Source of the DNA: 2-02-FULL-66-14 sp037443705
GTDB lineage: Bacteria; Pseudomonadota; Gammaproteobacteria; Burkholderiales; SG8-39
Assembly: GCA_037443705.1 (NCBI GenBank)
Contig: JBBINV010000011.1
Coordinates: 4,233-68,232, forward strand
Length of the DNA: 64,000 nucleotides
Direction of reading: 5' to 3'
How positions within the stretch are numbered: position 1 is the stretch's first letter; every line of letters begins with the position of its first letter. Positions 29,550-37,519 of this stretch are shown here, one piece after another. Under the pieces are notes generated by a model. The model did not search any database. It was not told the DNA's origin and saw nothing but the letters and a program-made list of their open reading frames with translations. The translations under genes and the position numbers were made by a program.

Positions 29550-29555
29550 TATAAT
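29550..29555 (+). promoter_or_regulatory. -10 box for tRNA-Thr
   Basis: A perfect TATAAT ends nine bases before the tRNA 5' end. No clear -35 is seen; the REP-like repeat occupies that place. Confidence 0.6.
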
Positions 29556-29563
29556 TCTCGCGG

Positions 29564-29639
29564 GCCGGCTTAGCTCAGTCGGTAGAGCAGCGGTTTTGTA
29601 AACCGTTGGTCGGCGGTTCGAATCCGTCAGCCGGCACCA
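29564..29639 (+). tRNA. tRNA-Thr (anticodon TGT)
   Basis: A 76-base tRNA including an encoded CCA. The acceptor stem GCCGGCT pairs with AGCCGGC, the D stem is GCTC/GAGC, and the anticodon loop TTTGTAA gives anticodon TGT for ACA codons. The T arm has the usual GTTCGAATCC. Confidence 0.97.
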
Positions 29640-29662
29640 GGCCGCGGGGCGCTCGCCGTTCG

Positions 29663-30391
29663 CTAAGGGGTGAAATCGAACGTGGTCTCGATCGGAACGG
29701 GCGAGCCCGGCAGCCGGATCTCGAGCGCGACCGTGTACTTGTCCCGGGTCCGGACCCGGAAGTAGTTGCCGTAGCTCAGCCTTCCGTTGAACGCCATCGG
29801 CTCGAGCTTCTTGGTCTCGCCGCGGAGCGGCGTCCCGACCCGCGCGCGCACCTTCGCGTCCTTGATCTCGGCCTTGCTCGCCTCGTCGTGCAAAGTCACG
29901 TTGACGTGGTAGAAGCCCTTGCCCTTGGGAATGCCGCCGTGCATCGTGCTCTCGGGGTCGGTCGATGCGTGCTGCGCGCGCAGCGCGTCGGCCGAGGCGA
30001 TCCCGAGAAGGATCTCGGTGCCGTGAATGATCCTGCGATGGGCGTCGGGTACCGGTGCGCGCGCCGGCGCACCGTTCGTCGCCACGCCGCCCGCGTTGAA
30101 CATGTAGACGATCGCCGCGCGGATTTCCGGGTCGGTGAGCGACGCCATGCCGCCGCGCGCCGGCATGTTGCCGTGCCCGTTGATGGCGGAGGCGACCGCG
30201 GCGTCCAGCCCGCGGCTGAAGCGCGGCGTCCAGGCCGCACGGTCTCCGATCAGGGGCGCGCCGCTCGCGCTGCTGCCGTGGCAGTTGATGCAGACCGCAT
30301 CGACGATGTCCTTTCCGCTGCGGCCGCTCGTTTGCGCCGGCGCCTGCTGCGAAAGCAGGAGCGCAGCCGCGATGAGGGATAGTCTCAGCAT
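29663..30391 (-). CDS. Two-domain c-type cytochrome
   Basis: A 242-residue exported protein. ATG 30391 has GGAGAT upstream, and a signal peptide ends near QAPAQ (about residue 20). A class I cytochrome c domain (heme site CINCH near residue 34, possible axial Met in GHGNMPARGGMASL) covers the first 90 residues. The last 110 residues are a beta-rich domain starting KGFYHVNVTLHDEASKAEI, which I do not recognise with confidence; it recalls small periplasmic metal- or copper-related domains. An FNR-type box lies upstream. Confidence 0.82.
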   Translation of the reverse strand: MLRLSLIAAALLLSQQAPAQTSGRSGKDIVDAVCINCHGSSASGAPLIGDRAAWTPRFSRGLDAAVASAINGHGNMPARGGMASLTDPEIRAAIVYMFNAGGVATNGAPARAPVPDAHRRIIHGTEILLGIASADALRAQHASTDPESTMHGGIPKGKGFYHVNVTLHDEASKAEIKDAKVRARVGTPLRGETKKLEPMAFNGRLSYGNYFRVRTRDKYTVALEIRLPGSPVPIETTFDFTP

Positions 30392-30464
30392 TGCGATCTC
30401 CGGCGTCCGCGCGCGCGGACGATCTCGCATGAGACGCAGTTAGAACCGCCTGGAATTTCCCGTC

Positions 30465-30478
30465 TTGACCGCAGTCAA
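30465..30478. promoter_or_regulatory. FNR/CRP-type box upstream of the cytochrome c gene
   Basis: TTGAC-CGCA-GTCAA is a perfect dyad matching the TTGAY-N4-RTCAA pattern of the FNR/ANR/DNR group. Its centre is about 80 bases before the cytochrome ATG, which would place a class II start site near 30430. Oxygen or nitrogen-oxide control is the inference. Confidence 0.55.
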
Positions 30479-30515
30479 GCGGCGCCCGTTTTGTGCGCCG
30501 CGCCGGGAACGGTTC

Positions 30516-31370
30516 TCATTGGACTGGCGTCGCCGCCTCGGACTGCGCGATCTCGAGAAGCTCGCCGAGCCCCCCGCGATCGACGCCGAGCTGGCGCATC
30601 GCGAGCGAGGTGTGCGCGTCGGGCGGCTCGATCTCGCACCGGCCGGCGGCGGCCCCGCGCAGGTGCTCGGCGAGCACGGCTGCCGCGATGAGGTTCCGGC
30701 TGGCGGGAGTGGCCGCCGAGATCGTGCCGCGCAGCGCATCGGGGTTCTCGTGGTGGCGGATCGCGAGGCACACGTCCTCGGGCAGCAGCCAGCTTTTCGC
30801 GAGCAGGTACCCGATTCGGCCGTGGTGCGTGCCGAAGCGCCCGGTTTCCGCTTCGATGTCGGCGGTGCCGAGCATCACGTCCTCGTATCTTGCGCCGTAG
30901 CGCGCGAGCATCGGCGGCATGCCGCAATCGCGAAACAGGCCGAACGTGTGCGTGACGTCGCGATCCGAGGTGCGCAGCGCTGCCGCGGCAAGCGCAGACA
31001 GCGCGGCGATACGCCCCGAGCGCTCCCAGAATCGCTCCATCCCGGCGTGGCCCGCCGCCGGGAAGGCCTGGCGCAGCAGCAGCCCCATCACGAGCTGCGT
31101 GGTGGCGAGGAGCCCGAGGATCGCGAGCGCCTCCCGCACCGATGCCGCGGGTCGGCGAAGCCCGTAGAACGGGGAGTTCACCGTCTTCAGAACGGTTGCG
31201 GCGAGCCCCGCGTCCTCCGAGACAAGGCGCGCCACCCTGTTCAGGTCGGGATCGTCGGCGCGCGTCTCGCGGATGAGCGCGGTCGGCACCGCGGGGCACG
31301 GCGGGATTCGGACTTCGTTGGCGAAGCGCGCGGCAATGCGGTCCAGCGCGTCCGGCTCGGCAAGCGGCAT
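30516..31370 (-). CDS. HDOD domain protein
   Basis: A 284-residue protein filled by an HDOD domain (about residues 22-220), a signalling relative of HD phosphohydrolases. Typical pieces are ATVLKTVNSPFYGL, SVREALAILGLLATTQLVMGL and the later HHENPDAL. The canonical HD pair is not obvious, as usual for HDOD. It follows the transglutaminase gene by 19 bases on the same strand. Function unknown. Confidence 0.87.
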   Translation of the reverse strand: MPLAEPDALDRIAARFANEVRIPPCPAVPTALIRETRADDPDLNRVARLVSEDAGLAATVLKTVNSPFYGLRRPAASVREALAILGLLATTQLVMGLLLRQAFPAAGHAGMERFWERSGRIAALSALAAAALRTSDRDVTHTFGLFRDCGMPPMLARYGARYEDVMLGTADIEAETGRFGTHHGRIGYLLAKSWLLPEDVCLAIRHHENPDALRGTISAATPASRNLIAAAVLAEHLRGAAAGRCEIEPPDAHTSLAMRQLGVDRGGLGELLEIAQSEAATPVQ

Positions 31371-31389
31371 GGGGGCTCCTCGCCCCGTC

Positions 31390-33300
31390 CTATCGGCGCG
31401 CCGCGGAAAGGCTTGAGGCGAGAAGCGCGCACAATTCCTTCAGCCGCGCGCGCGCCGCGGCGTCCAGGCCCAGCGGGTCGAACCGGTAGCGCCGGTGCAG
31501 CCGAAGCGCCTCGTCGAACGCAGGGCCGAGCTCCGCAGGCAAGCGCGGCCGCGCGTTCGCGACCTGGAAGAACTCCGAGTCGGCGCCCGGCCAGACGCGC
31601 GGCGGCTCCTGCGCGCGCCCGGCCTCGCGCGCGACGCGGCGTCCGCGCAGCAGCCGCCAGCCGAGGACCGCCACGAGCAGCGCAAGCGCGACGTACCAGC
31701 CGTCGCTCGCCTGGAGCTCGCCGCGCTGCGACCAGCGGAACGCCGCCCAGCGTCCGAGATCGGCGAGCTTCTGCCAGAACGGCGCGAGGCTTGCCTCTTC
31801 CTCCTGGAACCAGGAGGGCGGCGTGGTGTCGACCTCGGCCCAGCGGCTTCCGTCCCAGGCGCGCGCCCAGGCGTGGGCGTGGCGCGCGCGAACCACGTAG
31901 GCATCCTCGAGGGCGCTGTACTCCACCACCGCGAAGCCGGTCGCGTAGCGCGCAGGGATTCCCGCGGCGCGCAGCAGCAGGGTCGTCGCGGCCGCGAAAT
32001 ACTCGCAGTGTCCCGTGCGCGTGTTGCGCATGAAGTCGGCGAGCGGAGTCACGCCCGCGGCGGCCGGCCGCTCGCGCCAGAGCGAGTACGTAAACCCGGC
32101 GAAATGCTCGCGCACGCGGCGCAACGCTTGTTCCGCCGGCAGGCCGCGCAGCCCGAGCTCCCCGGCCACGGCATCGAATGTGGCGCGCTCGGAAGCCGGG
32201 ACGGCGAGGTCCTCGGGGGCGGGACCTTCGGCGAGCTCGGCTGCGGGCGCGAGCTCCGCCTCGTACTGGATCCAGTCGCCCGGAATCTCGGCATGCACGG
32301 CGCCGAGCGAGTTGCGGCGAAGCGTGCGCGCGCCGAGCCCGGTGACGCGCGTGCTCTGCGCCGGAAGCGAGAGGAGGATCCGCCCGCGCTCGATGCGCGC
32401 CGCGATGCGCGCGGAGGCATCCGAGGGCACCGCGCCGAGCGTCCAGGAAAGACCCCCCGGATCGGGTGCGACCGGCTGCATCGGCGCGCCGCGCGCGAGC
32501 CACGTCCCGGCGACGTAGGTGTTGTAGCTCGCGCGATGCAGCAGCCGCAGCCGCGGACCTTCGGCGGGCCGCGCGTAGATGCGGAGCACGATCGCATCGA
32601 GCAGCTTCGCCCGCCCGATCGCGCCGATTTCGGTGGTCGCCCGGTACGGATCACCCGCCAGGCCGCGCAGAAACCAGTCGGCGAGCCAGGCTTCCGCCTG
32701 GTCGCGCAGCTGGACGAGGCCGATGTGGCCCGCGTACCCTCCCGCGAGCCCGGCCGCGAGCATCAGCGTCCAGAGCGCCGGATGCGCGCGCCGCGGGCGC
32801 ACGGCGAAAAGGCCCCAGGCAACCGCAACCGCCACGCCGCCGAAGTAGGCCGGGCCCTGCGCGTTCGCGATGCCCGCGGCGATCAGGACGAGCGCCACGT
32901 ACACCGGGCTCGTGTCGACGAGGGGATCGCGAATCGCGGGGTCGCGGCGCTTCATCTTGCGCAGATAGCGGAACAGCGCCGAAAGCGGGATGCGGCGCGC
33001 CTGCGACACCATCTGCGCGAGCAGAATCGGCGCGAGCGCCACGGGCAGCCACTGGAATGCGCCCAGGATCCCCTGAGCGATCCCGCGGTTCACCGCGAGC
33101 ACCGCGGCGAGCCCGGTGAACAGGATCGTGCACAGGTCCGCGATGCGCGAGTGCTCCGCGGCGCCGAGGTCGAAGCGCAGGCGCGTGCGCCGCGCTGCCT
33201 CCACCGCGACCGCGAGGGCCGCCGCCGGGAGCCAGTTGCCGGTCTGCCAGCCCCAGAAAAGAAGCGCTGCGCCGGCGAGATAGGGCGGCACCGAGATCAT
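31390..33300 (-). CDS. Membrane transglutaminase-like protein (TgpA/DUF3488 type)
   Basis: A 636-residue protein. N-terminal membrane helices (about residues 5-35, 57-100, 135-195) precede a periplasmic transglutaminase-like domain. The Cys-His-Asp triad is Cys432 (TGHCEYFA), His476 (HAHAW) and Asp491 (VDTTP). One more helix (about 520-540) and a cytoplasmic tail follow. The start ATG 33300 overlaps the DUF58 stop. MoxR-DUF58-transglutaminase sets are a common bacterial module of unsettled function. Confidence 0.9.
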   Translation of the reverse strand: MISVPPYLAGAALLFWGWQTGNWLPAAALAVAVEAARRTRLRFDLGAAEHSRIADLCTILFTGLAAVLAVNRGIAQGILGAFQWLPVALAPILLAQMVSQARRIPLSALFRYLRKMKRRDPAIRDPLVDTSPVYVALVLIAAGIANAQGPAYFGGVAVAVAWGLFAVRPRRAHPALWTLMLAAGLAGGYAGHIGLVQLRDQAEAWLADWFLRGLAGDPYRATTEIGAIGRAKLLDAIVLRIYARPAEGPRLRLLHRASYNTYVAGTWLARGAPMQPVAPDPGGLSWTLGAVPSDASARIAARIERGRILLSLPAQSTRVTGLGARTLRRNSLGAVHAEIPGDWIQYEAELAPAAELAEGPAPEDLAVPASERATFDAVAGELGLRGLPAEQALRRVREHFAGFTYSLWRERPAAAGVTPLADFMRNTRTGHCEYFAAATTLLLRAAGIPARYATGFAVVEYSALEDAYVVRARHAHAWARAWDGSRWAEVDTTPPSWFQEEEASLAPFWQKLADLGRWAAFRWSQRGELQASDGWYVALALLVAVLGWRLLRGRRVAREAGRAQEPPRVWPGADSEFFQVANARPRLPAELGPAFDEALRLHRRYRFDPLGLDAAARARLKELCALLASSLSAARR

Positions 33301-34611
33301 CGCAGCGACGCAAGGCCCTGTTCCATTTCGCCGGGATGAAGCACGTGCAGCCCCGGCTCGCGCGGCGCATCGCCGCGCGGGCACACGAGCAGCGTGCGCA
33401 CCTCGAGCCCCAGGCCCCGCGCCGTGGCGACAAAGCGCCGGCGCGGCTCGTCCCAGGCGAGGAGCACCGCGATCACGCTCGCGAGGCTTGAGCGGCGCGC
33501 GAGCGCCGCGCGCGCGAGCGTGTCGAACCGGTCGGGCGGCGAGGGCTGCACGCCCGCGAGGATCTCGAGCATGTGCCCGGCGTGGAGCTGCCCGCGCCCC
33601 GCGGTGTAGGTGAGCGGCTCGCCCGCTACGAACAGGAGATCGAGCAGGCACTCCTGCGTGTCGATCGTGCACACGAACGAGGCCGCGAGCGCCACCGCCT
33701 CCTCGAACGCCGCGTCCTCGAGCGCCGCGCCCGTGTCCAGCACGAGCGCATGGCGCTCGTAGTACTCGTCCTGGAACTCCCTGACGATGGGCCGGCCCGC
33801 GCGCGCAAAGCTCTTCCAGTGCAGGCGGTGCAGGGGATCGCCGGGGCGGTAGTCGCGAAGCGAAAGGAACTCCTCCGAGTCGCCCGCGGAGGAGGCGAGC
33901 GACACGCCGCCAGGCTGGAAGCGCCGCCGGCCGGGTAGCACGATCGCGGGCAGCCGGTAGCGGCGCGGGAGCGCCGTGACGCTAGCGGGAAGCGGCAGGC
34001 GCGCGAGGCCGTACACGAGGCCGAGCGGGTCCGGGCGCCGTACGGTGAGGCCGGCGAGCTCGATCCTGCCGCGCCGGCGGGGCGTGAACGAGAGCTTCGC
34101 GGACACCGACTCGCCCGGCGCCACCGTATCCAGCTCCACCCCGCCTTCGGTTTCCGGCACGCGCCGCTCGATCAGCCAGCGCCAGCGGAAGTACCCCATC
34201 GCGCGGTCGAACCAGATGCGGTGCTCCTCGCCCGGCTCGCGCGCCGCGCGCCACTCGGCGTACGAGGGCCGGGGATCGCGAAACGCTTCCGCCACCGACG
34301 CACCCGCCAGGGGCCTGCGTCCGCGGTTCTCGAGCAGCACGCGGTACACGAAGGGCTCGCCGGCGGTCGCATGGCGCGGGAGCTCCCGCCGCGCCGCAAG
34401 GCGCGCGCGGAACGCGAGGCTCGCGAGCCACGCCAGCAGCAGCAGCGCAGCGAGGATCGTGAAGGCGCGCGCCGTAGCGGTGCGGGCGAGGTCAATTCCG
34501 GCCGCGCCCGCGGCGCCGGCCGCGCCGAGCGCGAGCCAGCCTGCCGGCGTGAGGCAGCCAGCGGTCGATCGCGGCCGCCAGGCGAATTGCCGCGTAGAGC
34601 GAGCGCCTCAC
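33297..34611 (-). CDS. DUF58 family protein with an apparent frameshift near its start
   Basis: The body, readable from about 34560 to 33297, is a DUF58 protein with the hallmark FLSLRDYRPGDPLHRLHWKSFAR and an upstream membrane pair (LGAAGAAGAAGIDL, ILAALLLLAWLASL). No ATG, GTG or TTG in that frame precedes these helices. A GTG at 34611 overlaps the moxR stop in the usual GTGA way and reads MRRSLYAAIRLAAAIDRWL, which looks like a normal DUF58 N-terminus but is in another frame. One extra base (or two lost) near 34555 would join them. The first simple in-frame start is GTG 34349, which would lose both helices. Real mutation or sequence error cannot be separated here. Confidence 0.75.
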
Positions 34612-35573
34612 GCCGGCGCCTTCACCTCCTTCAGGATCTCGGCGACGAGCGCGGCGCCGCTCGCGCCGCCGAACTTCGCCTGGGGATCGAGCACGATGCG
34701 GTGCGCGAGCACCGCGACCGCGAGCTCCTGGACGTGCTCGGGGCGGACGAACTCCTCGGAATCGATCAGCGCGAGCGCCTTGGCGGCCTGCGCGAGCGCG
34801 ATCGTGGCGCGCGGCCCGCAGCCGAGCTGGACCTGCGGTGCGGTGCGCGTCCGGCGCACGAGCTCGACGATGTAGTGCTTGATCTCCTCCGCAATGCGCA
34901 CCTCGCGCGCGCGCGCCTTCAGCGCCACCACCTCGTCGCGCGAGGCGACCGCGCCGATGCCGGCAAGCGGGTGGCGCAGATCCTGCGCGGAGAGCACCTC
35001 GGCTTCGGTAGCGGCGTCCACGTAGCCGAGCGCGAGACACATCGCGAAGCGGTCCATCTGCGCTTCCGGCAGGGGATAGGTGCCGCGGAACTCGACCGGG
35101 TTCTGCGTCGCGATCACGAAGAAGAGCGCGTCCATCGGGTGCGTGCGCCCCTCCACCGAGACCTGCCCCTCGGCCATCACCTCGAGCAGCGCCGATTGCG
35201 TCCGGGGCGAAGCCCGGTTGATCTCGTCCGCGAGCAGGATCGAGGTGAACACGGGCCCGGCGCGAAATTCGAACGTCTGCTCCTTCTGGTTGAACACCGA
35301 CACCCCCAGGATGTCCGAGGGCAGCAGGTCGGGAGTGAACTGCACGCGCGTGAAGCGCGCGCCGATCGACGCCGCGAGGCTCTTCGCAAGCGTCGTCTTG
35401 CCCGTGCCGGGAAAGTCGTCGATCAGTACGTGCCCGCCCGAGGCGAAGGCGGCGAGGAGCTTTCTCACCGCGTCATGCTGCCCGCGCATGACGCGCTCTA
35501 TGTTCGTGGCGATGCGCGCCGCAAGCGCCGCTGCGTTGCGCGCGTCGATCGCGGGCCCGGAGGCGGCGTCCAA
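34608..35573 (-). CDS. MoxR family AAA+ ATPase
   Basis: A 321-residue MoxR ATPase. It shows Walker A DFPGTGKTT, the insert PSDILGVSVFN, Walker B LLADEINRASPRTQSALLE, sensor 1 VIATQNPVEFRGTYPLPEAQ and a C-terminal lid. MoxR proteins act as chaperones for metal insertion or complex assembly, often with VWA and DUF58 partners. The start is TTG 35573, two bases after the cofD stop; no ATG or GTG fits the N-terminus. Confidence 0.9.
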   Translation of the reverse strand: MDAASGPAIDARNAAALAARIATNIERVMRGQHDAVRKLLAAFASGGHVLIDDFPGTGKTTLAKSLAASIGARFTRVQFTPDLLPSDILGVSVFNQKEQTFEFRAGPVFTSILLADEINRASPRTQSALLEVMAEGQVSVEGRTHPMDALFFVIATQNPVEFRGTYPLPEAQMDRFAMCLALGYVDAATEAEVLSAQDLRHPLAGIGAVASRDEVVALKARAREVRIAEEIKHYIVELVRRTRTAPQVQLGCGPRATIALAQAAKALALIDSEEFVRPEHVQELAVAVLAHRIVLDPQAKFGGASGAALVAEILKEVKAPA

Positions 35574-35575
35574 CG

Positions 35576-36538
35576 TCAGGCCCCGCGGTCGCGCACAGCG
35601 CGGATCCGGCGCGCGAACTCCAGCACCGCGCGCGCGAGCGCGACCCGGTCCTCGACCGAGCGCATGATCGTGGGCGCCGATGTCACCGCGATCCCGCTCG
35701 CGCGGATCCCGTCCGCGAGCGCCTCGTCCTCGGCGTCGATCACGAAGCCGTCGATGAGCTTGCGGTACTCGAGCGCGATCGAGCGCGCCGAGACCTCGCG
35801 GCCGAGCTCGGTCATCATCTTGCCGGCCGAGCCCTTGAGCGCCTTGCCGCCCACGATCGGCGAGACAGCGACCACCGGCGCGCCGCGCCTGCGCAGGAGC
35901 TCGCGCATCCCGGGCACGGCGAGTATGGGGCCGAGGGTGTGGAACGGGTTCGCGGGGCAGAGCACCACCGCTTCCAGCTCGCTCGCGTGAAGCGCGGCGA
36001 TCACCTCGTCGGAAACGCGCGCATCCTCCGCACCGGCGTACTGGAAGCCGGTCACGCGCGGCTCGCAGGCGTGCTGCATGAAATATTCGGGAAACGGGAT
36101 CGCGCCTTCCTCGGTGAGCACGTGCGTGCGCACCGGGTCGTCCGTCATCGGCAGCACGCGCGCCGCGATTCCCAGTCGCTCGCAGAACGCGCGCGTCACT
36201 TCCGTGAGGCGCCGGCCGGCGCGCAGCGCCTCGGCGCGCAGGATCGGCGCGGCGGCCGAGCGGTCGCCGAGCCGCGGCAGGTCCGGACCGCCCAGGCGCC
36301 GCACCATTTCGTGCAGCGCGAAGGTTTCCCCCGCGGGCTCCCATGCGGCCTGCGGACTCGCGATGCCGGAGAGCGTGTACAGGATCGTGTCGATGTCGGG
36401 CGATACGGCGAGCCCGGCCTGCTCGTAGTCGTCGCCCGTGTTGACGATGACCGCGAGATCGCTCCCGCGCAGCCGGTACAGGCCGTCGGCGAGCTTCGCC
36501 CCCCCGACCTGCCCCGCGAGCGCGACGACGGTTCCCAT
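35576..36538 (-). CDS. cofD: 2-phospho-L-lactate transferase family protein CofD
   Basis: A 320-residue CofD-family protein. It has the N-terminal ALAGQVGGAKLADGLYRL, VNTGDDYEQAGLAVSPDIDT and the substrate block CPANPFHTLGPILAVPG, with VSPIVGGKALKGSAGKMM. True CofD forms dehydro-F420-0 or F420-0 from Fo and an activated phospho-lactate or phospho-enolpyruvate. CofC, CofE and CofG/H are absent from this window. The alternative is a related YvcK/UPF0052-type protein, but DDYEQAGL and CPANPF favour CofD. ATG 36538 starts the cofD-moxR-DUF58-transglutaminase run. Confidence 0.85.
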   Translation of the reverse strand: MGTVVALAGQVGGAKLADGLYRLRGSDLAVIVNTGDDYEQAGLAVSPDIDTILYTLSGIASPQAAWEPAGETFALHEMVRRLGGPDLPRLGDRSAAAPILRAEALRAGRRLTEVTRAFCERLGIAARVLPMTDDPVRTHVLTEEGAIPFPEYFMQHACEPRVTGFQYAGAEDARVSDEVIAALHASELEAVVLCPANPFHTLGPILAVPGMRELLRRRGAPVVAVSPIVGGKALKGSAGKMMTELGREVSARSIALEYRKLIDGFVIDAEDEALADGIRASGIAVTSAPTIMRSVEDRVALARAVLEFARRIRAVRDRGA

Positions 36539-36560
36539 AGGCAATAGTGTACGATGGAGC

Positions 36561-36639
36561 GAAAAAGGGGTCAGGACCCTTTTCCGCAATCTTTTCCGCA
36601 ATTGGCGCGTACTCGGAAAAGGGTCCTGACCCCTTTTTC
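36561..36639. repeat. GGGWCAG hairpin, copy F (cofD-eamA gap)
   Basis: A perfect inverted repeat with 26-bp arms (36561-36586 and 36614-36639) and a 27-base loop. The core is GGGGTCAGGACCC with A/T runs at the outer ends. It lies between the divergent cofD and EamA genes, 13 bases before the latter's GTG. Confidence 0.9.
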
Positions 36640-36652
36640 AATTCCAATCTCC

Positions 36653-37519
36653 GTGCTGCACGCGAAGCTCGTCCTGATGGCGGTGTTCTGGAGCGGCGTG
36701 TTTCCCGCCGTGAACGTGCTGCTCGCGAGCATGGGTCTTTATACCGCGGTGTTCCTGCGCTTCTGGTGGGCCGCGGTGATTCTGCTCGTGCTGCTCAGGT
36801 TTCGCGAGCACCGCCTGCCGCGCCTTTCGCCGCGCGAGGCGGTGCTCGCGATCGGCCTCGGGCTGATCGGAATCAGCGCGTACAACACGCTCTTCACCGC
36901 GGGGCTCGGGATGGTAGAGGCGAGCCGCGCCGCCCTCATCGTGCCGACCAATCCGGCGTTCACGGCGCTTCTTGCGGCGCTGCTGCTCAAGGAGCGCGTC
37001 GGCGCCGTGCGCGCGGCGGGCATCGCGCTTTCGGTTTCGGGCGCGCTCTGGGTGCTGTGCCGCGGCGATCCGCGCGCGTTCACGGCGCTCGAGCTCGGCG
37101 CGGGCGAGCTGATTCTCGTGCTCTGCATCTTCGTCTGGAGCGCGTACACCCTTCTCGGAAGGATCGCGCTCGCCACGATCTCGCCGCTCGCGCTCACGGC
37201 CTACTCGATGCTCGCCGGGAGCCTGCCGATGGCGATCCCGGCCTGGTTCGAGCACGAGTCGCTCGCGCGCGTGACCTGGCAGGGCTGGGCCGCAATTGCG
37301 TACCTGGTCGTGTTCGGGACCGTGGTGCCGTTTCTCTGGTACTCCGAGGGTGTGAAGGCGCTCGGCGCCGCGCGCGCCGCGCAGTTCATCAACCTGGTGC
37401 CCCCGCTCGCGGTTGCCGAGTCGGTGCTGATCCTCGGCGAGCCGTTCACCCCGGCGCTCTTCGCGGGCGCCGGTCTGGTGGTCGCGGGGCTCTACCTCAC
37501 CAACCGGCCGCGCTCATAG
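36653..37519 (+). CDS. EamA/DMT family transporter
   Basis: A 288-residue drug/metabolite transporter with ten hydrophobic helices in two EamA repeats. Typical are VPTNPAFTALLAALLLKERVG at the end of repeat one and INLVPPLAVAESVLILGEP in repeat two. Start GTG 36653 follows the hairpin; ATG 36677 is an alternative. The end overlaps the convergent flavoenzyme gene by six bases. Substrate unknown. Confidence 0.88.
   Translation: MLHAKLVLMAVFWSGVFPAVNVLLASMGLYTAVFLRFWWAAVILLVLLRFREHRLPRLSPREAVLAIGLGLIGISAYNTLFTAGLGMVEASRAALIVPTNPAFTALLAALLLKERVGAVRAAGIALSVSGALWVLCRGDPRAFTALELGAGELILVLCIFVWSAYTLLGRIALATISPLALTAYSMLAGSLPMAIPAWFEHESLARVTWQGWAAIAYLVVFGTVVPFLWYSEGVKALGAARAAQFINLVPPLAVAESVLILGEPFTPALFAGAGLVVAGLYLTNRPRS

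Noticed and set aside
29564..29639. tRNA-Thr as an integration site for an island
   Set aside because: The tRNA is intact, no partial 3' duplicate was noticed, and no integrase gene is nearby.
34530..34611. Programmed frameshift in the DUF58 gene
   Set aside because: No slippery heptamer or stimulatory structure was recognised at the junction. Mutation or a sequence error is simpler.
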